Below, piece after piece: positions 1 to 11,756 of a DNA stretch of 64,000 nucleotides (within the stretch, counting starts at the first letter, position 1; every line of letters begins with the position of its first letter). The notes under the pieces are model-generated. The model did no database searches, was not told the DNA's origin, and worked only from the letters and a program-made list of their open reading frames with translations. The stretch is taken from contig CM069445.1 in NCBI GenBank assembly GCA_035610835.1, positions 31,546,811 to 31,610,810 on the forward strand, read 5' to 3'. This DNA comes from Ophiura sarsii. Taxonomy: Eukaryota; Echinodermata; Ophiuroidea; Amphilepidida; Ophiuridae. The position numbers were made by a program, and so were the translations under genes.

Positions 1-360
1 CTCTAAGTCTAACTATTAACGTAAGCATCAGTCATTCATGCTTTATAGGAATTGGAGCGTGTAGCCCTGTAAGCCAATTCCAACTACACATCGCTGTGTT
101 CATGTAGTGTTGGTTTTCCTGCATCTGGATTAACGTGCATCATAAAACCTTACTGCTAAATTGTCGATAAGAGTACCTTGCAACATGTCGCGCGTTACAA
201 GTGCAGTGACGCGATTACCGAGAACTTGGCTTAAAGAGATCACCTTAATATGGCGAGAGAGGTGTGAAGAGAGGAATCGGGACAAGCAAGAGCTATTTAA
301 ATGAGCGTGAGAAGGTAGACCTATTAATAATAAAGTAATTTGGAGCAATTTCACGGAACT

Positions 361-740
361 ATGAAAATTAACGGGTAGTACAGAATCAACAACGAGAACT
401 TGACTCCTCGCTACTTGATATAGTGAGGATCAGATGTCGTTGAACAGAAAAACACACACAGTATAAACACACCTGTTCGCGTAATATTATTAACAGGACG
501 ACCTCAATGTTCGCCTTACCAACATAACCAATATTGATTCCGCCCAAGTTGTAAGAAATGATTCTGTCCTGCCTGAGCTACGTAGCTTTAACCTCGAAGA
601 TTGATTCACACGTCATCGCTGAACGTTGTCGATGCTAGAAAACAAAGTTTTCACCATCCGCCGAAAAACTTGGTTTTTTAACCGATAAACCAAGTTTTCA
701 ATCAATACACTTGGTTTTTCGAGTTACTGGACATTGGGCC
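361..740. other. L-specific segment absent from R
   Basis: R joins directly the sequences that match L at about 360 and about 745, so this segment is extra in L or deleted from R. It contains the string AAACTTGGTTTTTT with inverted and direct partial repeats at 664-718, able to form a small hairpin. No coding frame or clear terminal repeats were seen. Confidence 0.5.
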
Positions 741-1464
741 TGCCACAGTATGACGATCAATCACTCACTTTAATTCCAACAGAACACTCAAGAACTCGGT
801 CCCACCCATATTCCTTATTTCATCAGAACTGTCATAAATGTGAACATCTCTTATCGGAACTCATAGACAATATAACCGACACATTGCGCAGTTCAATTGA
901 CATATTGAAATACTCGACTGAAAAATGTCTATATATTTTTTAAAAACATAATTTGACAAAGTAGAAAGTTAGGCGACGCTGGACGAAGGTCCACTTATGT
1001 AGGTCCGTTATTGTTGAAATACAATCCATATTATGAATGTTATCAAAGTTTAAGGATAATCTCCTAGAGGGCTAGTGAACTTCAATAAATATTACGAGCT
1101 TATTGATTCTACGCTCTAATGATATGGGGTGTAGCATTGCTCTTGACCCTTAATATGTCAACAGGTATAAATGTCTAAAATAATTCTAACAAATGTCAAT
1201 CATCATCTAATAAAATTACACAAAACGTTTATTCCTATGTCAATCTTTAGTTTTGTCTAAAAACATGTTGATACATGTAATTTGTTCCTACAAAGATGTA
1301 TACTTGTTCGATGTCATTGCTCTAATTAAAACATTTACTGCAATGCGTTTGTTTTGTTGTATTTAACCTTCAATGTTCAAGTTAGATTAAACATATTTTG
1401 GAAAGGATTTTACTATACCTTAAGTGATGACAAAATGAATGAGAATAATGCTGATAATAACTCT

Positions 1465-1725
1465 AACCCTACTACACCACACGGCAACAGATTCTTTTTC
1501 CGACCCCCAAAATTCACCAGAAATGTCCCCCGCTCCCCGGGATTTGAACCCCGGACCTCCTGCACCAAAGCCAAGCTGCCAACTCACTACACCACGGCTC
1601 CACTACACCTCGGCCCTGTATATTCGCCTTGTTATACAGTCTGGGTCCATTTTGGAGCCCAAAACGCGCACGCGTGGTTATAAAAGCAGGCTGGCCATGT
1701 CGTTGCCGTGTGGTGTAGTAGGGTT
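1465..1725. mobile_element. TIR element carrying a tRNA-like sequence
   Basis: The element is bounded by a perfect 24-bp inverted repeat, 1465-1488 and 1702-1725, starting AACCCTACTACACCACACGG. Inside, on the minus strand, lies a tRNA-like block at 1535-1600. The ends carry CCCTAA/TTAGGG strings. One end with the start of the interior is present in R at about 55660-55740, where the rest is deleted at a poly-G tract. Terminal inverted repeats indicate a DNA transposon; the tRNA-like interior is SINE-like. The combination is unusual. Confidence 0.65.
1535..1600 (-). other. tRNA-like sequence with A- and B-box-like motifs
   Basis: On the minus strand the B-box-like string GGTTCAAATCC (around 1540-1550) is flanked by a CCGGG/CCCGG T-arm-like stem. 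An A-box-like string TGGTGTAGTGAGTTGG lies about 40 bases upstream (around 1579-1595). The anticodon arm does not fold cleanly, so this is a tRNA-derived Pol III promoter-like sequence, not a functional tRNA gene. Confidence 0.55.
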
Positions 1726-1804
1726 AGGGTTATCTAATTAATTAATTTTATTGGTCAATTGCGCCAGCGCGCGAAGCTTGTATTTCATTTACACACGGTA
1801 CATG

Positions 1805-2274
1805 GTGCACTACACTAGATGGGGTATCCCCTACCCTTAATGGCGGTGTTTAAAACTAGAATCGGAAAATATGCATGGGAAAATCCTAAATTTAAAAGAC
1901 TTGATTATAATACAATTGCGTAAATGCCTAGGACTTTTGATTAATTATGATTAATGGGACATCACCTATATGCACCCTGACTATAAACTGTTAATATCAT
2001 CTAGGTAAAGTTTGAGAGATCTTTCAAATTTGTGCTTTTTACAGGAAACATTGGCGATTACGGCGACATTTCCAAGTTCGTCAGAGATGCAGTCGGCTCC
2101 ATGGGCGTATTTTGGAAAATCGAGCAGGTTCACCTACCTATTTTTTGGCCTTTTTGGTGAGAAAATGTGATCATCTTTAAGGTCTCTACAAGGTCCATTT
2201 TCGCAATTTAGAGAGTTTTATATGAGTGTTTTTGTACATATCCCTATGGAGCTCTATTTAGTAGTGTGACCCCT
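1805..2274 (+). repeat. Interspersed ~470-bp repeat, copy 1
   Basis: The reverse complement of 37131-37618 matches this stretch nearly end to end, from GTGCACTACACTA to GTGTGACCCCT. It holds no protein frame. It is missing from R, falling in the stretch lost at the R poly-G junction. Terminal inverted repeats were not evident, so the class is unknown. Confidence 0.75.
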
Positions 2275-2924
2275 ACACCGAGTACCAAGGAGGGGAATCC
2301 TGCACACAAAGCACTCTATGCAGAATAATCGGTAAGGCTTAGCATATTGATGATGTATAGTAAAATAAATACAACAGGGTTTATATCGGATAAGTAGTGT
2401 GAATTACTGGCTCTTGGTGGTTGGTGCAAACGTCCAACACCTCGGGACCAGTAATTCAGAATACTTCCCTCGATACCATGTAGTATGTGTATATCATACG
2501 TTGAAGCAACCATTGAACTGAGAACAATGTAAATATGTCTATAATAATATTGAAATATTTACATTTTTCTCATTTCAATTTATATTGGCCTTTGTGGATG
2601 CAAGATATGTGCTTTAGCGCCAATCGTAAACGTCTTACGCATAAGTCACTTATACGTATAAGCCATGCGTACTAGTTTTGCAGGGCGGCCTAACATCGAT
2701 AACAAAAAGTGGGTAACAAAAAGTATTGCATTAGGCAGCATCTAACAACATATTCAACATCGATATCATTAAGTAAGATCTTTCCTATTTACTTTCCTGT
2801 TTACTACGCTAAACGATATCAACATCGGAAATCTGATAACGAAGGTATGTGGTATGAGGCAGCATCTAACAATACACTGTTGACACTCTATATTGTCTTT
2901 CCTGATTTCTATCTTCCAATAGCT

Positions 2925-3690
2925 CATCTGAAAGCAATTTGTAAGTATAATAGAGTGTTATCAATGATAATAGTACATGCCCTGGTGTTATAGCTCTAAT
3001 ACTATCTTCGGGGAAAGTTTGATCTTCTTGGCTCATCAGAAAACAATTTTGTAAGTATAATCAATAATAGAATGTCATCGATGTTAATAGTACATGCCCG
3101 GGTGTTATAGCTCTAATACTATCTTCGGGGAAAGTGTGATCTTCCTGGCTCATCAGAAAACAATTTTGAAAGTATAATCAATAATAGAATGTCATCGATG
3201 TTAATAGTACATGCCCGGGTGTTATAACTCTAATACTATCTTCGGGGAAAGTGTGATCTTCTTGGCTCATCAGAAAACAACTTTGTAAGTATAATCAATA
3301 ATAGAATGTCATCGATGTTAATAGTACATGCCCGGGTGTTATAACTCTAATACTATCTTCGGGGAAAGTGTGATCTTCTTGGCTCATCAGAAAACAACTT
3401 TGTAAGTATAATCAATAATATAATGTCATCGATACTCTCTTCGGGGAAAATTTGATCTTCTTAGCCCATCTGAAAACAATTATGTAAGTAAAGAATGTCA
3501 TCAATGGTAATAATACATGTCCGGGTGTTGTAGCGCTAATACTATCTTCGGGGAAAGCTTGACCTTCTTTAGCTCATCTGAAAACAATTTTGTAAGTATA
3601 ATAGAATGTCATCGATGGTAATAGTATGCCCGGGTGTTGTAGCGCTAATACTATCGTCGGGGAAAATTTGATCTTCTTAGCCCATCTGAA
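2925..3690 (+). repeat. ~118-bp minisatellite array, L-specific expansion
   Basis: The string TATCTTCGGGGAAAG recurs at about 3002, 3120, 3238 and 3354, then in variant form at about 3431, 3543 and 3651. Each unit carries CTCATCAGAAAACAA, GTAAGTATAAT, GAATGTCATCGATG and CCCGGGTGTT. LR copies A (about 24240-24410) and R (about 54240-54420) have only one or two units, so the array is an expansion specific to L. Units also separate the LINE fragments up to about 8080. Confidence 0.9.
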
Positions 3691-4278
3691 AATAATAATA
3701 ATAATAAAAGGATATTTATAATGCGCCTCACGTTGTGAACACAACCCCGAGGCGCATAACATACGTATGTATGAAAAAATATAAGAACCTAATAAGGAAG
3801 CTATACAAATACAACAACAACAACTTATCATACAAATATAAATAAGTAATCATTAAAAACCACAGTACATTAACACAATGAAATATAATGTACAATACAT
3901 GAGAGTATTATACAAACACAGTCTACAATGCACAATTCATAAATTAAAAAGATATGTCTTCAATGACGTTTTGAAGGATTGCACTGATGTAGCACGTCGG
4001 ACATGTTCGGGAAGAGCATTCCATTCATCGGTGCAGCGATGAAAAAGGCTCTACTGCCATAAGTCCGTTTAGCAGATCTGGCCGCACGTGGTACTTGAAG
4101 GAGCCCTTTGGATCTTGATCTTAAAGTCCAAGAAGGATGGTAAGGTGTGATGAGTTGTTTGATGTAGGTAGGTGCAAGATTGTGCAAGGACTTATATACA
4201 ACAAGGAGAAGTTTAAAAAGAATTCGCTTTCTGATTGGCAACCAATGTAAATCCTTTAAAATTGGCGTCACATGTCAC
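3691..4278 (-). pseudogene. LINE 3' fragment, copy 1 (RT C-terminal tail plus 3' UTR)
   Basis: The minus strand encodes the distal end of a non-LTR retrotransposon polymerase. The frame at 3960-4271 begins TPILKDLHWLPIRKR and continues FKLLLVVYKSLHNLAP, the conserved C-terminal block of CR1/L2/Jockey-type polymerases. Catalytic RT motifs are absent because the element is 5'-truncated. Unlike later copies, this one differs by two bases near 4031, shifting the frame before the usual EWNALPEHVR block. The 3' UTR on the minus strand contains a GC-rich hairpin (3721-3757) and ends in an ATT-type microsatellite (3691-3706). It is inserted inside a 118-bp minisatellite unit. It is a dead fragment with no start or promoter. 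Confidence 0.85.
3721..3757 (-). other. 3'-terminal hairpin of the LINE fragment
   Basis: ATGCGCCTC pairs with GAGGCGCAT (9 bp), and inside it TTGTG pairs with CACAA around a two-base loop, separated by a small internal loop. It lies just before the terminal microsatellite of the element. L2/CR1-group LINEs use 3' stem-loops for RT recognition; that role here is inference. The same hairpin recurs in all five copies. Confidence 0.6.
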
Positions 4279-4592
4279 AAGTAAAGAATGTCATCAATGG
4301 TAATAATACATGTCCGGGTGTTGTAGCTCTAATACTATCTTCGGGGAAAGCTTGACCTTCTTTAGCTCATCTGAAAACAATTTTGTAAGTATAATAGAAT
4401 GTCATCGATGGTAATAGTATGCCCGGGTGTTGTAGCGCTAATACTATCTTCGGGGAAAGCTTGACCTTCTTTAGCTCATCTGAAAACAATTTTGTAAGTA
4501 TAATAGAATGTCATCGATGGTAATAGTATGCCCGGGTGTTGTAGCGCTAATACTATCGTCGGGGAAAATTTGATCTTCTTAGCCCATCTGAA

Positions 4593-5179
4593 AATAATAA
4601 TAATAATAAAAGGATATTTATAATGCGCCTCACGTTGTGAACACAACCCCGAGGCGCATAACATACATGTATGAAAAAATATAAGAACATAATAAGGAAG
4701 CTATACAAATACAACAACAACAACTTATCATACAAATATAAATAAGTAATCATTAAAAACCACAGTACATTAACACAATGAAATATAATGTACAATACAT
4801 GAGAGTATTATACAAACACAGTCTACAATGCACAATTCATAAATTAAAAAGATATGTCTTCAATGACGTTTTGAAAGATTGCACTGATGTAGCACGTCGG
4901 ACATGTTCGGGAAGAGCATTCCATTCCTTCGGTGCAGCGATGAAAAAGGCTCTACTGCCATAAGTCCGTTTAGCAGATCTGGCCGCACGTGGTACTTGAA
5001 GGAGCCCTTTGGATCTTGATCTTAAAGTCCAAGAAGGATGGTAAGGTGTGATGAGTTGTTTGATGTAGGTAGGTGCAAGATTGTGCAAGGACTTATATAC
5101 AACAAGGAGAAGTTTAAAAATAATTCGCTTTCTGATTGGCAACCAATGTAAATCCTTTAAAATTGGCGTCACATGTCAC
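4593..5179 (-). pseudogene. LINE 3' fragment, copy 2
   Basis: A 111-codon open frame (4837-5172, minus) encodes the RT C-terminal tail, with TPILKDLHWLPIRKR near its start, the block FFIAAPKEWNALPEHV, and KTYLFNL just before the stop. This matches the usual end of CR1/L2-type polymerases. The RT catalytic core is missing. The 3' hairpin and ATT-rich tail follow on the minus strand. Confidence 0.85.
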
Positions 5180-5493
5180 AAGTAAAGAATGTCATCAATG
5201 GTAATAATACATGTCCGGTGGTTGTAGCTCTAATACTATCTTCGGGGAAAGCTTGACCTTCTTTAGCTCATCTGAAAACAATTTTGTAAGTATAATAGAA
5301 TGTCATCGATGGTAATAGTATGCCCGGGTGTTGTAGCGCTAATACTATCTTCGGGGAAAGCTTGACCTTCTTTAGCTCATCTGAAAACAATTTTGTAAGT
5401 ATAATAGAATGTCATCGATGGTAATAGTATGCCCGGGTGTTGTAGCGCTAATACTATCGTCGGGGAAAATTTGATCTTCTTAGCCCATCTGAA

Positions 5494-6080
5494 AATAATA
5501 ATAATAATAAAAGGATATTTATAATGCGCCTCACGTTGTGAACACAACCCCGAGGCGCATAACATACATGTATGAAAAAATATAAGAACATAATAAGGAA
5601 GCTATACAAATACAACAACAACAACTTATCATACAAATATAAATAAGTAATCATTAAAAACCACAGTACATTAACACAATGAAATATAATGTACAATACA
5701 TGAGAGTATTATACAAACACAGTCTACAATGCACAATTCATAAATTAAAAAGATATGTCTTCAATGACGTTTTGAAAGATTGCACTGATGTAGCACGTCG
5801 GACATGTTCGGGAAGAGCATTCCATTCCTTCGGTGCAGCGATGAAAAAGGCTCTACTGCCATAAGTCCGTTTAGCAGATCTGGCCGCACGTGGTACTTGA
5901 AGGAGCCCTTTGGATCTTGATCTTAAAGTCCAAGAAGGATGGTAAGGTGTGATGAGTTGTTTGATGTAGGTAGGTGCAAGATTGTGCAAGGACTTATATA
6001 CAACAAGGAGAAGTTTAAAAATAATTCGCTTTCTGATTGGCAACCAATGTAAATCCTTTAAAATTGGCGTCACATGTCAC
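5494..6080 (-). pseudogene. LINE 3' fragment, copy 3
   Basis: The frame at 5738-6073 (minus) encodes the same 111 residues as copy 2. This lack of divergence shows that the copies come from tandem amplification of one insertion, not from separate retrotranspositions. Confidence 0.85.
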
Positions 6081-6394
6081 AAGTAAAGAATGTCATCAAT
6101 GGTAATAATACATGTCCGGGTGTTGTAGCTCTAATACTATCTTCGGGGAAAGCTTGACCTTCTTTAGCTCATCTGAAAACAATTTTGTAAGTATAATAGA
6201 ATGTCATCGATGGTAATAGTATGCCCGGGTGTTGTAGCGCTAATACTATCTTCGGGGAAAGCTTGACCTTCTTTAGCTCATCTGAAAACAATTTTGTAAG
6301 TATAATAGAATGTCATCGATGGTAATAGTATGCCCGGGTGTTGTAGCGCTAATACTATCGTCGGGGAAAATTTGATCTTCTTAGCCCATCTGAA

Positions 6395-6981
6395 AATAAT
6401 AATAATAATAAAAGGATATTTATAATGCGCCTCACGTTGTGAACACAACCCCGAGGCGCATAACATACATGTATGAAAAAATATAAGAACATAATAAGGA
6501 AGCTATACAAATACAACAACAACAACTTATCATACAAATATAAATAAGTAATCATTAAAAACCACAGTACATTAACACAATGAAATATAATGTACAATAC
6601 ATGAGAGTATTATACAAACACAGTCTACAATGCACAATTCATAAATTAAAAAGATATGTCTTCAATGACGTTTTGAAAGATTGCACTGATGTAGCACGTC
6701 GGACATGTTCGGGAAGAGCATTCCATTCCTTCGGTGCAGCGATGAAAAAGGCTCTACTGCCATAAGTCCGTTTAGCAGATCTGGCCGCACGTGGTACTTG
6801 AAGGAGCCCTTTGGATCTTGATCTTAAAGTCCAAGAAGGATGGTAAGGTGTGATGAGTTGTTTGATGTAGGTAGGTGCAAGATTGTGCAAGGACTTATAT
6901 ACAACAAGGAGAAGTTTAAAAATAATTCGCTTTCTGATTGGCAACCAATGTAAATCCTTTAAAATTGGCGTCACATGTCAC
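6395..6981 (-). pseudogene. LINE 3' fragment, copy 4
   Basis: The frame at 6639-6974 (minus) encodes the same 111 residues as copies 2 and 3, with the same hairpin and tail. Both flanks are minisatellite units. Confidence 0.85.
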
Positions 6982-7186
6982 AAGTAAAGAATGTCATCAA
7001 TGGTAATAATACATGTCCGGGTGTTGTAGCTCTAATACTATCTTCGGGGAAAGCTTGACCTTCTTTAGCTCATCTGAAAACAATTTTGTAAGTATAATAG
7101 AATGTCATCGATGGTAATAGTATGCCCGGGTGTTGTAGCGCTAATACTATCATCGGGGAAAATTTGATCTTCTTAGCCCATCTGAA

Positions 7187-7773
7187 AATAATAATAATAA
7201 TAAAAGGATATTTATAATGCGCCTCACGTTGTGAACACACCCCCGAGGCGCATAACATACATGTATGAAAAAATATAAGAACATAATAAGGAAGCTATAC
7301 AAATACAACAACAACAACTTATCATACAAATATAAATAAGTAATCATTAAAAACCACAGTACATTAACACAATGAAATATAATGTACAATACATGAGAGT
7401 ATTATACAAACACAGTCTACAATGCACAATTCATAAATTAAAAAGATATGTCTTCAATGACGTTTTGAAGGATTGCACTGATGTAGCACGTCGGACATGT
7501 TCGGGAAGAGCATTCCATTCCTTTGGTGCAGCGATGAAAAAGGCTCTACTGCCATAAGTCCGTTTAGCAGATCTGGCCGCACGTGGTACTTGAAGGAGCC
7601 CTTTGGATCTTGATCTTAAAGTCCAAGAAGGATGGTAAGGTGTGATGAGTTGTTTGATGTAGGTAGGTGCAAGATTGTGCAAGGACTTATATACAACAAG
7701 GAGAAGTTTAAAAAGAATTCGCTTTCTGATTGGCAACCAATGTAAATCCTTTAAAATTGGCGTCACATGTCAC
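7187..7773 (-). pseudogene. LINE 3' fragment, copy 5
   Basis: The frame at 7431-7766 (minus) is intact at 111 codons and has RKRILFK, as copy 1 does, where copies 2-4 have RKRIIFK. The edge copies 1 and 5 therefore resemble each other more at this site, as expected if the inner copies were homogenised or amplified later. Two or three degenerate minisatellite units follow to about 8080. Confidence 0.85.
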
Positions 7774-8388
7774 AAGTAAAGAATGTCATCAATGGTAATA
7801 ATACATGTCCGGGTGTTGTAGCCCTAATACTATCTTCGGGGAAAGCTTGACCTTCTTTAGCTCATCTGAAAACAATTTTGTAAGTATAATATTAATAGAA
7901 TGTCATCGATGGTAATAGTATGCCCGGGTGTTGTAGCGCTAATACTATCTTCGGGGAAAGTTTGATCTGCTTAGCTCATCTGAAAACAATTTTGTAAGTA
8001 TAATATAATGTTATCAATGGTAATAGTACATGCCCGGGTGTTGTAGCTCTAATGCTGTCTTCCGGGAAAGTTTGGATCCATTAAATGAACCATGATTGCA
8101 GCTGTACAAGCTAAACATCTTCAATTCGGAGGAACTTTTAGGAAAAGTGGGTTATTATATATTTATTTTCCCATTACATTCATGATACAATTGATTTAAT
8201 TTAGCTTTAAGGCCACCTTCGGGGTATTTGTAATCCATTACCATGATTACGGTATCGATATTTAAGAATATTGGTTTATATTACACATCTCGGCAAAGTT
8301 GTTCTGTGTGTTCCAGGCATGCTGTAGGTACCAAGCATGCTTAAATGCATCTTATCGTTGATGCATCCGAAGATTCAAAAATGTTTAA

Positions 8389-8635
8389 CACTTTTCCACG
8401 CGGAGATTAGTTTTACCATAGACAAAACAGATTTGTCTGAAACCTTTCCCAACTTTCAAAGTCTATTTCAAGGATTACCGAACCAGTCCTAGGCATGTTT
8501 GTACTTATTTCAATGCATTTCTTATGGTAATTCCAAATAATGGTAGTTGGATTAAATAAAGTTGACATTTTGAAACATTTTGTGAAATTTTGTAATATCG
8601 TCTGCAGACGCCTGCCGCCTGCCGCGTGGAAAGTG
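8389..8635 (+). mobile_element. TTAA-flanked MITE (piggyBac-type), copy 1
   Basis: The ends are CACTTTTCCACGCGG and CCGCGTGGAAAGTG, inverted repeats, directly flanked by TTAA at 8385-8388 and 8636-8639. Duplication of exactly TTAA is the signature of piggyBac-superfamily insertion. At 247 bp it is non-autonomous and has no credible protein. Confidence 0.8.
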
Positions 8636-10905
8636 TTAAGCTAAAAATATTCTCACGTATTACAATTGTCACGCATCGGTTTATATTGAAGGTGTGAACA
8701 TTTTGAAGTAAATGTTAAGAAGTTTCGCCGAACCCACCAAATCAACTAATCAATGTTACACACGAATATTTAATGTATAAAGAGAGTGATCTTCTGTATC
8801 TTGATGTCATCGTTTGGATCCTGACTCTTCATGATCTTGTGAAGATAATTGGTTTACGCATGTCGTTTAATTGAAATCAATATAGGGCTATATAGTCAAC
8901 ATTATGAGGTAAATACAAATTTTGCATAACCCGACAAATCAGCTAATCAATGTTACAAACGAATATGTAAAGCCCCAGGCATCTACTCATTCCACAAGTT
9001 GCCTAATCCAGCCAATCTGCCAATCTGACACATTTGAGCAATAGAGGGCGCTGCAATACCAAATGTTTTAAATGCCTTATACTAAGAAACGTAAAAATGT
9101 AATTTTGACGATGCCCCTTTTAATTGATTTAACACCATAGTTTCTGTATTTTGTAAATAATATATAGTAAGATTCACAGTCAGTTTGTCTAAATGCCCGG
9201 GGCTTTAACGTATCTGTGTTGTTCAAAGCATAATTTGCCTTTAAACCCAACACAAAATCGTTTCATCTACATTGCTTGTATAATGCGTTTACTCGTCACA
9301 GACCTGAAATCGACAATGAAAGCTTCAAAAATGCCATTATACAGAACTTTAGAGGCTTTGAAACGTTACCAAAAAGATTGTATGATCTCCATCGCCTGAA
9401 TATGCGCATCCTCGTCACGGAACTGAAATTGAAAAAGTAATCAAGTTTCAAACATGTCATTATAGAACATTTCTGACATAAGCTGTTTACTAGGACTTCG
9501 ATGACTGAGCGTAGTTTGCCAATTACATGAACCATTAATTAATTGGGAGAATAAGATCCATTAATCAGTCAGATTTCATGGAGAATTGTAAATAAAGGAA
9601 CATCAATCAAACATTGGAATGAATTGGTTTTCTCCGCCAGCAACAGTTTTGTATGATGAATATAAATATCCCCATAGTGCAAGTGCATGCGGGACATATT
9701 GACTACGATTGAGTACATTGAAACAAAATGAGTCTCAATCAAAAAGGCATGCGGAATTTGGTTATGAGGGTACTCAGACTTTAATGATCCCGGGAATAAC
9801 ACTTTTATAAAAGGTGAATATTACGCTCGAGTATGGGCGTTCAGACCATCATCATAACCTTTAAAGGAATACCGTGCTATTCATGAAACCATTCATTATA
9901 TGGTAGGAAAATAATTGTCTAATGTATGTTGACCAGTTTAATTAAACACACAACTATAATATTCAATAAAACGAATTTAAACTGCACATCCCAACCTGTG
10001 ATTATTTGAAATTTGCGTCCGGTTCTTTGTGTCGAAAGCGCTGACTGGATTGCTATACCCAATATGGGTCATTACATTCCAGTTGCCTGCAATGTTTGAG
10101 CCTACGTTTGACAGGGTGACCTGGCCATGACGCTAGTATTAGTAAGTTCCACCCACGAATTACATCCATCCAACAGCATTGACCGCATGCTGGGGGACCT
10201 TGAGTGTGGCAGCGGCGGAACTGGTAGCAAACCCGCCGGCGCTGCAGTCTTGCCACATGACTTAGCACACGTGGTGACTTTCAGCCAGATTTGGGCTAGT
10301 TTTAAAACTAAAATCTGCTCTTCGGATATTACAATGATTTTTTTCTCGGAGGGGATGATTAATTACCCTGGATAAAGCATCAAAGCCGTGGTCAAGAAAG
10401 TTAGATAACATACAGGGAACGGAACCGTTATGTGTAACGTCATCGTTACTAAAACCGCCTTTTCCGCAACAGGTCGCTGCACGTAATCACGCAGGTATTC
10501 AATGCATAAATCGGAAAAATCAATCCAAGAAACAGCGATGTTAAAACCTCGTAACTGTTTCGTCATAGCTTTGATCAATATGGCGACGTCCATACAGGTG
10601 ACTTTTTTTCTTTCTAAATCCGATTTTGTCTTAAAGCGGCACTTTTAAAAACTTGAACCTACAGATGTGGTCTGTATAATAATAATGCTACGTATATGAG
10701 CGCTATAATTCAATGGCAAGGATTTCCTTTAAATTTGTAATTTAAAAAATGTGCGCCTTTAAGTACTTATCACAATTCCTTTTTTTTCTAAGATATATTT
10801 CCATGTCTGAAAAATTATTTTACGTGATAGTTAATGTTTCTATATGTCTGGTATCTTGATGAGTATTTGTAACACACAACCTGATGCCTCGTTTGATACT
10901 CTTAA

Positions 10906-11150
10906 CACTTTCCATGCGGCTATTCGTTTTACCATTTTATATAAAACAGATTTTTCAGAAACCTTCCCAACTTTCCAAGTCTATCTCAAGAATTACTGAA
11001 CCAATACTAGGCATGCTTGTACTTATTACAATGCATATATCATGGTGATTCCAAATATGATGATCAAGTTCAATTACTTTGAAATGTTTGAAACATTTTC
11101 CGAAATTTTGGAACTGTCGTCTGCAGACGTTGAAAGACGCGTTGAAAGTG
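10906..11150 (+). mobile_element. TTAA-flanked MITE, copy 2
   Basis: The same family as 8389-8635, 245 bp, with TTAA at 10902-10905 and 11151-11154 and terminal CACTTTCC / GAAAGTG. It sits at the position equivalent to the R copy at 51839-52086. Confidence 0.8.
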
Positions 11151-11485
11151 TTAACCTAAGCATGGTATAAATAAATGACATGAAGTGTGAACAAGCCCCT
11201 TACTTGCAGTGTGACTACGTAGAGAAGAAAGTAGATTAAGGTGTCACCAAAAATAGTTCTCTAGATTGTTGTCTGTCCTGAAATGTCAGCATTTTGTCTC
11301 CTAGTTATTTGTTTTGTGTGTTGTGTGCATTCACTGTAAACGGTTGATTCAGTAGTTATCACTTGCCGTGGACGTTATGAGCAGCAAGAACTTGATAGGT
11401 GGTGATATTATGTTATTGTGTGATCCTTTTATAAACATGCACGGTAAACATTTGCGGTTAAGCTGAGAGGAAACTTGGAAAAAGT

Positions 11486-11756
11486 GTACTTTAGGTCCCA
11501 GATTCTGGACTGGGCTAGTATCGTCCGACACTAAAACACCAAGTTTCGTTCAATACTGGTACAATGTCAGTGTTCCAGTATCGGGCGATACTCACCCGAT
11601 ATTGGAACATAAAAAGGTTCCAGTATCGTCCGATACTGGAACATAATTTGGTGTTCCAGTATCGTCCGATGCTGGAACTATAAAAGTATACCAGAATCGA
11701 GCAAAACTGGCAAATTTCATGGTATATCAGTATCTGGGAGCTGGGACCTAAAGTAC
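11486..11756. mobile_element. TIR element with iterated palindromes, L copy
   Basis: The terminal inverted repeats are GTACTTTAGGTCCCAG (11486-11501) and its reverse complement ending at 11756. The interior is a run of imperfect palindromes of the form CCAGTATCG-NN-CGATACTGG, for example 11617-11642 (perfect) and 11653-11678 (one mismatch). The R copy (51166-51503) has more of them. LR copies A and B lack the element at the equivalent place. No protein frame. Confidence 0.7.

Larger units (their letters stand above)
4278..7773. repeat. Higher-order tandem repeat, 901-bp unit (LINE fragment plus minisatellite)
   Basis: The landmark CACATGTCACAAGTAAAG occurs at 4269, 5170, 6071, 6972 and 7764. 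The spacings are 901, 901, 901 and 792 bp; the last interval lacks one minisatellite unit of about 109 bp. Each unit holds one 588-bp LINE fragment in minus orientation plus two or three minisatellite units. The three middle units look essentially identical, which implies very recent amplification, ongoing homogenisation or assembly duplication. Confidence 0.92.

Noticed and set aside
2925..3690. Regular ~118-bp repeats as a CRISPR-like array
   Set aside because: Repeats are continuous without unique spacers, the unit is too long, and the DNA is eukaryotic. It is a minisatellite.
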